DNA of 64,000 nucleotides from Podospora pseudocomata (Eukaryota; Ascomycota; Sordariomycetes; Sordariales; Podosporaceae). The notes beneath the pieces are model-generated. The model had not been told where the DNA came from. It was given only the letters and a program-made list of their open reading frames with translations, and did no database searches. Shown here one piece after another: positions 55,599-64,000 of this stretch. Positions within the stretch are counted from its first letter, which is position 1. Each line of letters starts with the position of its first letter. The stretch lies in assembly GCF_035222375.1 (NCBI RefSeq), contig NC_085888.1, positions 1 through 64,000 of the forward strand, written 5' to 3'. The translations under genes were made by a program, and so were the position numbers.

Positions 55599-56131
55599 GG
55601 TGACGTCTCGGTCATTCGGTCGTTATTTGGTCGTTCGCATATCGTCGCGGAGGCCCGCTCTGTGGTACTTTTTGGTTGCCAGGTTGAACAGAGGCAAAAA
55701 AACCGAACCATTCTCAAGAAGACGGGCACGTGGCGGGTACCTACGGCTCACAGCACGGCATGCAAAACAAACGTCAGGATCTGGGGGTCTCCAACTTCAA
55801 TGATGTCACCAAAAGATGTTCGAGAAGCCCGCCACAGGTCCACGTGCCCAACATTGACCCCTATAGGTTTCAGATTAGGTATCAGCAAAATATTGGGCAA
55901 AGTAGTACACTATGTACCTGAATCGCCAGGGGCGCTATTCTTCATTGGTATCACAATCGGACTGCGCGTGGCGCTGCCCTGATTTATTTTCCCCCTTTTC
56001 CAGCGTTGGTAGGGTGTGGACTAAGTTGCACAGTGTTGCCGTTCTCCCCCCCCGGTCACACAAGCAGTAACCGAGGCTATCCAGTAGCTCGATTTATCCG
56101 TCGCGTAGTTTTCGGGTATCACCGTACAAGA
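55599..56131. other. Intergenic region between the transporter and argininosuccinate lyase
   Basis: 533 bp hold the transporter promoter and the lyase 3' flank. No convincing gene is seen. Confidence 0.5.
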
Positions 56132-57655
56132 TCACTGCTGTTGCACAAGCTTCTGGATGGCCTCAATCTGCGCCAGCACCGAGGAGCTGCTCGTGCCACC
56201 GTACGTGTTCCTTCTCTCAACACTCTTCTCAAAGTCGAATACATCAGCAACGTCAGCCTCGAACAAGGGCGAGATCTGCTTGAAGTCCTCGAGGGGAAGC
56301 TTGGAGATGGCCACGCCAGCCTCCTCACCCCTGCGGACGATGGCACCGGCGATGTGGTGAGTCTGTCTGAAAGGCACACCCTTGCGGACGAGGTAGTCAG
56401 CCACATCGGTGGCGAGCATGTCGTCGGTGAGGGCAGCCTTCATCTTTTCAGGGTAGACCTTGAGGGTGGCAAGCACGCCCTGCATGATCCGCAGGCATGT
56501 AGAAACGGTCTTGATGCAGTCAATCATGGGCTCGACAGATTCCTGGAGATCCTTGTTGTAAGAGGTGGGAAGAGACTTCAGGGAGGCAAGGAAACCGGAA
56601 GCCTAGTGTGGTCGCATCAGCATTCTTCTTGGGATGAAAACCAGTTTGGAAAGCCTACCTGTCCCATAACTCTGCCAGCCTTACCACGGATGAGCTCCAA
56701 GCTGTCGGGGTTCTTCTTCTGGGGCATCAGACTGCTGCCAGTGCTGTAGGCATCGGCGACTTGAACAAAGCCAAACTCGGCCGTAGAGAAGAGGATCAGA
56801 TCCTCGCTGAGGCGGGAGAGATGGGCCATCAACAAACTCGCCCACTGGAGAATGTCCACGACGAAGTCTCGGTCGGCGACACAGGCCAAGCTGTTTGGGT
56901 GGACCGAGGCGAAGCCGAGGTCCTTGGCCATGAACTCACGGTCAATGCCAAAGGGGTTGCCGGCGAGGGCACCGACACCCAGAGGGCAGGCAGATGTCCT
57001 CTCCTGCACACCCTTCAGGCGGTTGAGATCGCCAATGAGGAAGGTGGCGTGTGACAGGAGCCAGTGGGAGAAGCGCACTGGTTGGGCGCGCTGGAGATGA
57101 GTGTATCCTGGCATCAGGATGGGGAGGTACTCCTTGGCCTGCGCGGCCGTGGTCGCGAGGACATCCTTGAGGATAGCAGCAAGCTGCTCGAGCTGTTCGC
57201 CGGCCCAAAGACGCATGTCAACACCGACCTGCTCGTTTCGGGAGCGACCAGTGTGCAGCTTGCCAGCAGCCTTGCCAATGATCTCGCCCAGGCGGCGCTC
57301 ATTGGCCGTGTGGATATCCTCGTCTGACTTGACATCGATAACGAACTTGCCCTCGGCCCACTCCTTCTCGACCTGCTGGAGGCCGTTGACGATTTCGCCG
57401 AGCTCCTCGTCGGAGAGGATTTTGAGCTTGTGGAGGGCCTTGGCGTAAGTGATGGAGCCGTGGATATCGGCCTTGTAGAGCACCCTGTCAAAGGAAAGGG
57501 ACTCGTTGAACTGGAACATCAAGTCGTCGATGGCCTCTATTTGTTCGAATGGTGTTAAGCGCGCAAACAACACAATGGCGAGACAATGACAGGTCAATGG
57601 GCTTACCGGTAAATCTGCCACCCCAGAGGAGCGTGGGGGTCTGCGTGGGAGCCAT
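56132..57655 (-). CDS. Argininosuccinate lyase
   Basis: Predicted 465 aa from exons 57655-57607, 57536-56659 and 56602-56132, all in phase. It cleaves argininosuccinate to arginine and fumarate, the last step of arginine synthesis. Features: WGGRFT at the N-terminus (completed by the first intron, TPTLLWGGRFT-EAIDDLMFQFN); HTGRSRNEQV, where the Thr-Gly-Arg-Ser loop binds substrate; GYTHLQRAQP with a conserved His; and the superfamily signature GSSLMPQKKNPD with the catalytic Ser. The length equals the usual ~465 aa. The start at 57655 gives MAPTQTPTLLWGG, matching family N-termini; a longer open frame upstream (to 57726) runs through the intron-1 side and is not native. All key residues are present, so it should be functional. 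Confidence 0.95.
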
Positions 57656-58154
57656 GGTGTGCGCTGTGTGTTGTCTGGTAATGTTGTTCGCAACCGGAGC
57701 TCTTTGTCGCAAATAAATCGTCGCACCAGGAACCTGAAAGCTGGAATGATTCACACCTGGAAAAATGCGGTGGGGTCTGCCCCGAGCGATAAGCACTGAT
57801 CGCGGGGAACAACCCACAGCGCATGCAGCTAGGCGTCGGCGCTCCACGTGATGATAAGGCAAGGTAGTAAGCCGCGATGTGAGCGTTGCACTGCAACCTA
57901 ATCTTGCTGGGCTTCTTGGGAAGTTGGAGTTGTGATGCTGAAATCTTGATGTTTGTTCGGGGTTTCCCTTGGACCTACGGAACTCTTATCCCAGCCTTGT
58001 CGTCGAGCTGAGCTCATCGCCATGTCCACTGTTAAGCTAGGGGCAGCTCGAGCGTCACTTGCTTGGCAGACTGTCCGTGGGGCACTGGGCGTTGCTGGTC
58101 CTGACATCCCGTGACCCGTCTAAGTCAAAAATGAATCCCAAGGGTATTTATGAT
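57656..58154. other. Intergenic region upstream of argininosuccinate lyase
   Basis: It is the promoter of the lyase and the 3' flank of the hydrolase. I see no gene. I looked for an upstream regulatory ORF but found none with distinctive features. Confidence 0.45.
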
Positions 58155-60011
58155 CTAAAACAGCATCCGTATCACCTCATCTGTGTTGTTCCTCAGACTG
58201 CCGTGGTTCCATCCCGACTTGCCCACGACCATCACACATCCCTTGACAGCTTCCACCGTTCGCTTGGACAGTTCAAAGTCAACAGCCAGATCATCTTGAT
58301 ACGCCATTGCTCTGACCGGCACTGTGTTCGCCTTCAACTGGTTCAAGTCGTACAATGGCTCCCAATCTGCCTTGCTCGCTACCAAATCATTTGCATATCT
58401 GAACTCCTCGGGCATCAAACAGGGGAGCACCATCTCACCCGAAAAGTAGAGCCTCTGGCCTTCCGCAGCATGTTTCCCCTGAAGCCACCCATTGTATTCC
58501 TGATGCCTCTTCCCAACCCTCTGGGCCGACCACTCCGATGCCGTATCTCCATTATTGCAATAAATCGCCTCGTGCAAGACCCCGTACAACGGCCTTGAAT
58601 GCAGCTTGAACCCCTCCAGCTTTGAAAACTCTTTCAAGACTTCCTGCGACGGGACGAGCGCATTGTTCCTCACCAATTGTCCATGCAGCTGGCCCACAAA
58701 GTCATGCACCGCCTCCAGCCCAGAGTCGCCTCCGATAAACTTCCTCCCCAAGGTCAGAAACGTCTGAGCTGTCAGCTTTCTCTTCGATCCATCCGGCAAT
58801 TCATACGCTGCCCCCCTTGACAAAAGGGTGTTGTATACCTCCCTCACCAAGACCTCATCTTCAGGGTAACGCTGGTAGTACCTCTGATTCGACCTCCTTA
58901 TCCCGCTATACAACGCCTCATAAACCTCGTCCGGACTCCCAATCGTCACCGGCGCCAGTCCGGCCGTCAAATACACCTCTGCCAGCGACCCAGGGAGAAA
59001 CGATAGGTAGGTCAATGCCACCCAACCGCCGTATGACTGTCCCATCAAGGTCCATTTTAATCCATCTCCGCCATTGCCGTTCGTGGATGAGAACGGGTAT
59101 AAGTGCTCCTCTAGACACAACCTCACGGCTTCTAGGTCCCTCACAATATTGTCTTGCCGAAACAACGATAAATAACCGGCCGCCCCAGCAAAATCCCCCG
59201 TGTCATTGTAGGCCTTGACAGTCGCGCTGTCAATCTTGCTACTCTGCCCTGTGCCCCTATAGTCGGCGTACAGAACGACATACCCCTTCTCAATCAACAT
59301 CCTGTTCAACGCTGGCGATCGATCATGCGGGTTCTTATCCCCTGGTCCGCCGCAAAGGAACACCAAAATAGGACTGGCACGACACGCGGGGACCCAGCTG
59401 TCGAATCTGTCCCGCTCGTGGGTGTCGTATACGAGCTCAGCGTGAATATTGATTTGCCGGCCCGAGGGCTTGTGGTGCTCAAGCGGGACGGTAAAGTGGA
59501 CAGTCCTGATTTTGAACTCCTTATCCAGATTCACACAGGGGCGTGGGAACTGGACGATAGAGGCGGGTCGGATGTTTCTCCATGACGGGCGATTTCCCTC
59601 AGCTTCTGCTCCAATGTAGGGCATTGCCAACCGTGGTTCAAGTTTCGTCCCTGGCTCAATGCTGTCAGAAAGGGAAATCCCCGAGTCACTATAATCGTCA
59701 GGGGACAATGGCGCCTTGATTAGAGAAAGCGAATGCTTTATCTGATAGTCCTCTTCGGACTGGGAGCTGCCGCCGTCAGAAAGAATGTTGACGCTGCTAC
59801 CGCTGTATTCCGGATTCAAACTGGACCGTTGAGGCGACGGTGAAGGTGATGATGTAAACGGCTCGTTTGGTGTAAGTGTCGGCCTCCACCACCTCCAACG
59901 GACCTTATAACGTCCCCTTCTGCCTTGCTTATTTACCATCCTCTTGTCCCCATCTTTGTCTGATTCCTCCTCGTGTGGTGAATTTCTGTGGAATTTCATG
60001 GTGATGGTCAA
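58155..60011 (-). CDS. Alpha/beta hydrolase, prolyl aminopeptidase-like
   Basis: This intronless gene encodes 618 aa (start 60011; an internal ATG at 59999 is equally possible). The N-terminal ~150 residues are polar, Ser/Pro-rich and low-complexity, without a signal peptide. The fold starts at about 165. It has FLCGGPGDKNP (GGPG oxyanion element of proline iminopeptidases), YADYRGTGQSS, and the nucleophile elbow GQSYGG. YLTAGLAPV and a late His in GWNHGSL follow, with an Asp in AYQDDLAVDFE. Ser-Asp-His are thus all visible. This S33 family releases N-terminal proline from peptides, but many fungal members have other substrates. The long N-terminal extension is unusual for S33 enzymes of ~450 aa and may be regulatory. 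Confidence 0.88.
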   Translation of the reverse strand: MTITMKFHRNSPHEEESDKDGDKRMVNKQGRRGRYKVRWRWWRPTLTPNEPFTSSPSPSPQRSSLNPEYSGSSVNILSDGGSSQSEEDYQIKHSLSLIKAPLSPDDYSDSGISLSDSIEPGTKLEPRLAMPYIGAEAEGNRPSWRNIRPASIVQFPRPCVNLDKEFKIRTVHFTVPLEHHKPSGRQINIHAELVYDTHERDRFDSWVPACRASPILVFLCGGPGDKNPHDRSPALNRMLIEKGYVVLYADYRGTGQSSKIDSATVKAYNDTGDFAGAAGYLSLFRQDNIVRDLEAVRLCLEEHLYPFSSTNGNGGDGLKWTLMGQSYGGWVALTYLSFLPGSLAEVYLTAGLAPVTIGSPDEVYEALYSGIRRSNQRYYQRYPEDEVLVREVYNTLLSRGAAYELPDGSKRKLTAQTFLTLGRKFIGGDSGLEAVHDFVGQLHGQLVRNNALVPSQEVLKEFSKLEGFKLHSRPLYGVLHEAIYCNNGDTASEWSAQRVGKRHQEYNGWLQGKHAAEGQRLYFSGEMVLPCLMPEEFRYANDLVASKADWEPLYDLNQLKANTVPVRAMAYQDDLAVDFELSKRTVEAVKGCVMVVGKSGWNHGSLRNNTDEVIRMLF

Positions 60012-62366
60012 AGAAGTGAGTCCCCAAACTCGGTATATAGTGGGGATCCCAACTCTAGTAGCGGGTTGTTGGTAATAAAGGTAGATGAATGGAATAATGC
60101 AGGTTTGGTCAACAAAGAGTGTTGGTCAACAGGTGTATGTATTCTAGGAGGGTCAAATGCCAAAAAGATGCTCGAGTTGGACTTGGTGCTCCCAAATAAC
60201 ACCACAAAAGTACCAACTATCACATGGGGTGAACAAGGTAAAAGGACACCATCGTGACGATGGCTTCTGGTGTCGTCTTGTACTCTCAGCCTCGAGCCTT
60301 GTATCACCACTTTTTGCCCCGAGGGGAAGTTCTCTCGTTGGCGCTACCTCACCGTGCATTGTGCCGTTGTTGCGAGGATGGTGGTAAGACGGCGGCTAGC
60401 ACCACTCACGCACCCACACCCACACCCCTACCTAGCTAACGACCCCGGGGTTGAGTGGGATGGGTGGATGGGACCATCCACATCACCAACTTCGAGGCAG
60501 GGGCTCCGTTTCTTTTGGCCCGATTCAACAGCACGGAACAGACCGGGGGGCCGGGGTGGACCCAACTGTCGGGACGCCTCTGCCTCGCGTGTTCGGGTGT
60601 TGGTGGTGAGATACCGAGTAAGCCGGGGTTTAGCATGTATACTAGATGTCTAATAAACTCTGGGCTCGTTCCGGGACCCAATGCGATGGAAACGGTTGCA
60701 TCGGCGCACTTTACACAAACACCGGCCCTTTTCGTAGCCGTTGGCCCGTGGCTTTTCCTTTGTTTCATTCATAGCGCCCCCGGCCCCAATATCCGAGCCA
60801 TCACATCTCACATTGGCCCTGACAGACAATTGCCGAGGTCTTCATGGGAAGAAAATGGGGGAGGGTGGGATAATGGTGGCCTTGTTCTGGTGTGGGAGGT
60901 GTACAACGGACCAAACAAATAAGCCAGATGGGATTGGTACTGGCTTCGCGTGGGACTCGAAAAAAGCTGTCACAAGAGTTGCCGGACGGGAAAGATGCAT
61001 GCGGTCATGCTAGTACAGGCGGTGGCACAAACTCTCTTGTCATCCTTTTCTTCACAGCCTGTCGAGAACGAGGCCGGAGGGTTTTTTGTGTGCCGTGACG
61101 TGGTGACCTCTGTGTATCCATCTCATGTCCCTGTCGGGAGTCATCACCAACATCGTTGCTGGTTGGGATGGTGAACCTCTTTCTCACTAGGGTAACACAT
61201 AAAACACTAGCAAGTCACCGGACCAACCCTCTGACCTTGGCCTGCATGGTGCGAGCTGACAAGAGACCAAGCGGGCGGCGGGAAAAGAGCCTCTGCGAGG
61301 TTCGGTACCCTGACAATTGGTTGTGGGTGGCGTAAGCGAGTCCTCTTGTCCCACCTCCTTGACCGTTCTCGAATGAAACCCTACTTTTTATTTCCTTCGT
61401 ACCTACCTAGCCAGTGCCTCTCGCCATCAAAGTGGCCGACGTGGCTCTCCCGATGGTCGCGCAGCTCACCGCCTCAAGCAGAATCTCGTTGCATAGGTAT
61501 GTAGTCTGGAGCTGCTACGCGAGTGATGGATGGTTCATTGGACGTCTGGTTAATTTCCTGTTCTTGTTGATTTTGCTTATTTCTTCTCCCGGGGCCCGAC
61601 TGGGCGTCCACGACATGTCTCGGGAGCCGGGTACTGTACCCCAATGATCTGATGGTGAAAACTGCTGTGTTAGAAATGGGAGGGTTTTCTTCCCGAATCA
61701 GGTGCCGTCGAAGTCTGTTATCTCCTTCGGCATATCCCGGTCCGATGCGGCAAGGCGCTCTGCACAACAGCACACCCCATCAATGCATATCTGGCAGCGG
61801 ACAGGACATGCGTTAGTACGACATGATTTGAGATTCGTCAACTGCTGTGCTCGTCCAAGGAGGGGCACGTGGGTGGGGGTTTCATGAAACGTCATGGGCG
61901 CCTCAAAAGACCGACGATGGTCCGCGTCCCAGCTCGAGGCATCATAACAGTGCTCACCGTCGGTCAGGCTGGAACAGGAAATACCCTCCAAGACCAAAAG
62001 ATTAGACAGGGACAAGAGTTGATGAGATCTTATTTCCGGACATACTCCAGCTACGATCAGAAGATTCCCGTTGCCGTTCGTAATAAAGCCCCAGCAAAAA
62101 CTACAAACTCCGGCCGTACTCCGCTATGAGGGGGCGTCCCACTCCATACATGTACATACGCATGCCAAAACATTTGTTGTCAACGCCAATCTCATAAACG
62201 CGGCAAGCAACCCAAGAACAAATGCTAAAAACGAAAACCTTGGCATAAAACGGCCACCAGCACAGTCAATGCCCTACCATCCTTCAGATGATGGCGAGCT
62301 CGGCTGTTCAATCCAAAATCTTTTGCGGTCCAACAACAGTACTACATCCAAGCATCAACCAATACT
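60012..62366. other. Long intergenic region
   Basis: 2.35 kb have no gene I can support. Open frames such as 60455-60922 and 61414-61647 have no recognisable motif and no plausible start or splice context. No tRNA-like cloverleaf was recognised by eye. Confidence 0.5.
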
Positions 62367-63344
62367 CTAAGCGGCAACAGACTCCAGAGTGGCGCCTGTC
62401 CCGGCAAGGTTTGTTGGCTTTACTTGCGGGTTCTTCTTGTAGTAGTTATTGATAGCAGACTTGATGGCGTCCTCGGCAAGCATGCTGCAGTGAAGCTTGA
62501 CTGGTGGAAGGCAAAGCTCCTTGGCAATCTCCGTGTTCTTAACCTTGGACGCTTGATCGAGGGTCATGCCGCGGACGAGCTCGGTAAGGTAACTGGAAGA
62601 AGCACTGTGACACTATCAGCATCCATACGCCCACGCCCAATCTCTCATGCTTGTCGTATAGCTTCGCCGGTCCCCAAATTCACCGTCTGAATCGCCGAGA
62701 TGGGGCTTGTTCCAGCGCCACGGCGCTACCGAAGTGGTCATTCCGGGATCGAGCCGCCTCCACGTCGGCCCATGCTGTTTGACTTGTAGCCTCATCTCTC
62801 GGATTCTCGGACTTGGATGACGAACCGAACCCAGAATTTGTCGAAAAGAGGAAGAGGGGTGCTTACATGGCAGAACCACAGCCGAACGTCTTGAACCGAA
62901 CATCACTGATAACTTGTGTCTCGGGATCGACCTTGATATGCAGACGCATAACGTCACCGCACTGTTCACAGATCCATAGTTAGAATGCCTCCAGAAAACA
63001 TTATACCCGTAAGAGACAACATACTGCAGGCGCACCAACTAAGCCCTCACCAACGGACTTGTCCTTCTTGTCTAATGTGCCGACATTTCGGGGACGCGAG
63101 TAGTCTGTGACGCAAAGCGACAGTATGTCAGTATTTCCGAGCCGAGCGCGGGAGAGGCAGGAAAAGGGCGATATCGACGTTGTTAATTAGGGAAATACTC
63201 ACGGTCAATCACCTTTTCGTGGTACTGGCGTGTCGCAGGGCGCGAAACAATCGGGGCGAACTGGCGGGCAACGGGGATGGCAACCGGGCGCAGGGACTGG
63301 GCGAGGAGACGGCCACCCACGGCGCGGGCTGTTCTGGAAAGCAT
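62367..63344 (-). CDS. ISU1: Mitochondrial iron-sulfur cluster scaffold (ISU1/IscU)
   Basis: Predicted 184 aa from exons 63344-63203, 63104-63025, 62961-62867 and 62604-62367, in phase throughout. The third intron is unusually long (262 bp) for this window. The Arg/Ala-rich N-terminus ([20 protein letters not shown]) is a mitochondrial presequence. The mature protein begins [18 protein letters not shown]. The cluster ligands are the Cys of GAPACGDV, FGCGSA and [14 protein letters not shown] holds the LPPVK peptide recognised by the dedicated Hsp70. The first two joins recreate DHY and PACGD, strong support for the splice model. It receives sulfur from Nfs1 and assembles 2Fe-2S clusters for transfer by the chaperone system. 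Length and motifs are normal. Confidence 0.95.
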
Positions 63345-64000
63345 GGTGTTTGTTGTATTGTGTGCCGGGGTTGATTCGGGGGATCTGATAGGAAGTAGTC
63401 GTCGTAGACTTGATATGGAATGGACGGAATATCAGGTGTTATTTGCGTTGATAGAAATGGAGGGTTGAAATGCTTCAAAGAAAATTGATTTGAGGGCGAA
63501 AGATGGAAATGCGGGACTTGTCCATGATGACTGAAGGGGCGATTCTCCCGCGGCAGAGTGAAAAAGAGGGTGGCCCAGGCTTGCTTAACAGATAGGTGGC
63601 TTATCGCGTTAGATACTGGTCACAATCTGTTAGTGAGACGCCGCCAATTCCATTTCTTGATGCAACACCAAGCGTCATTCCGACGTCGCTGCAGCTGTCG
63701 AGTGGGGAAGGGCCCATCCCCCCGCGGAGATAAGATGATCAGATTACGGAGACCGAGCCAGCCATGACCATCGAATTGATGGTGGCTATTATAAATCACT
63801 TGTTGCTCAGTGAATGCTAGCTTGCCTCCGATGGTTTGGACTTCCTGTTTTCTCGGTAGGCCATCTTACAGAGGGTATTCGAATAGCTTACCTTGGTCAT
63901 GCTACCGTAGAACAGGTAAACGTTGTCAGCCAGAAACGCATGGCGGGGCAGCAACCGCCTTGCTGGGGCTGGTCGGCTGCAGCTTTGATGCCCCGCCACC
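63345..64000. other. Region upstream of ISU1 to the window end
   Basis: The region holds the ISU1 promoter and further sequence. Small open frames are present on both strands but none is supported. Confidence 0.4.

Noticed and set aside
57656-57726. Longer N-terminus for argininosuccinate lyase
   Set aside because: It comes from reading the exon 2 frame upstream through the intron. The spliced start at 57655 gives the conserved WGGRFT opening.
60455-60922. 155-aa plus-strand open frame in the 60-62 kb gap
   Set aside because: No motif, no hydrophobic pattern, and heavy overlap with other open frames of equal length. It is likely chance in GC-rich DNA.

Overview
The window looks like nuclear DNA of a filamentous ascomycete, probably a Sordariomycete. 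Genes are spaced eukaryote-style, carry short introns (about 50-80 bp, mostly GTAAGT/GTRAGT...YAG), and include a fungal non-reducing polyketide synthase, argininosuccinate lyase and a mitochondrial ISU scaffold. Intergenic DNA is studded with the TAGGTAGGTACCT-type strings common in this class. I cannot name the species. All intron boundaries below were inferred by eye from splice motifs, reading phase and protein-family continuity.

Layout. (1) 1-10.8 kb: nested LTR retrotransposons on the minus strand. A Ty1/copia element (1-4893, cut by the window edge) interrupts the integrase of a Ty3/gypsy element (4894-10683), whose 5' LTR lies against an older LTR fragment. (2) 10.8-20 kb: two diverged, head-to-tail, minus-strand copies of a large gene. 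The order is OrsD-type C2H2 fingers, a tyrosine-recombinase-like region, then a RecQ-type helicase. The left copy is badly broken; the right copy has only one frameshift and one in-frame stop before a truncated tail. A 210-bp tandem repeat containing TTAACCCTAACC, and an isolated LTR, close this subtelomere-like block. (3) 21.5-46.7 kb: a secondary-metabolite gene cluster. It holds two divergent SDRs, an A-T-R aryl-acid reductase, an OrsA-like NR-PKS (SAT-KS-MAT-PT-ACP-ACP-TE, 2120 aa), an FAD monooxygenase, an old-yellow-enzyme reductase, a phenol-hydroxylase-type monooxygenase, an O-methyltransferase and a secreted beta-lactamase-fold hydrolase. (4) 47-51.2 kb: a secreted collagen-like protein and a secreted LVIVD-repeat protein. 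(5) 52.2-53.4 kb: an internally deleted Fot1/pogo transposon with 52-bp TIRs. (6) 53.7-63.3 kb: housekeeping genes, namely a vacuolar-type amino-acid transporter, argininosuccinate lyase, a prolyl-aminopeptidase-like hydrolase and the ISU1 Fe-S scaffold.

How the genes may work together. The PKS should make an orsellinic-type aromatic acid released by its TE. The A-T-R enzyme would reduce an aryl acid to an aldehyde. The two flavin monooxygenases would hydroxylate or oxidatively decarboxylate the ring, the methyltransferase would cap a phenol, and the OYE and SDRs would adjust quinone, enone or carbonyl oxidation state. No transcription factor, transporter or prenyltransferase is seen in the cluster. 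The most unusual object is the zinc finger / tyrosine-recombinase-like / RecQ gene, which looks like the coding part of a mobile or telomere-associated element.
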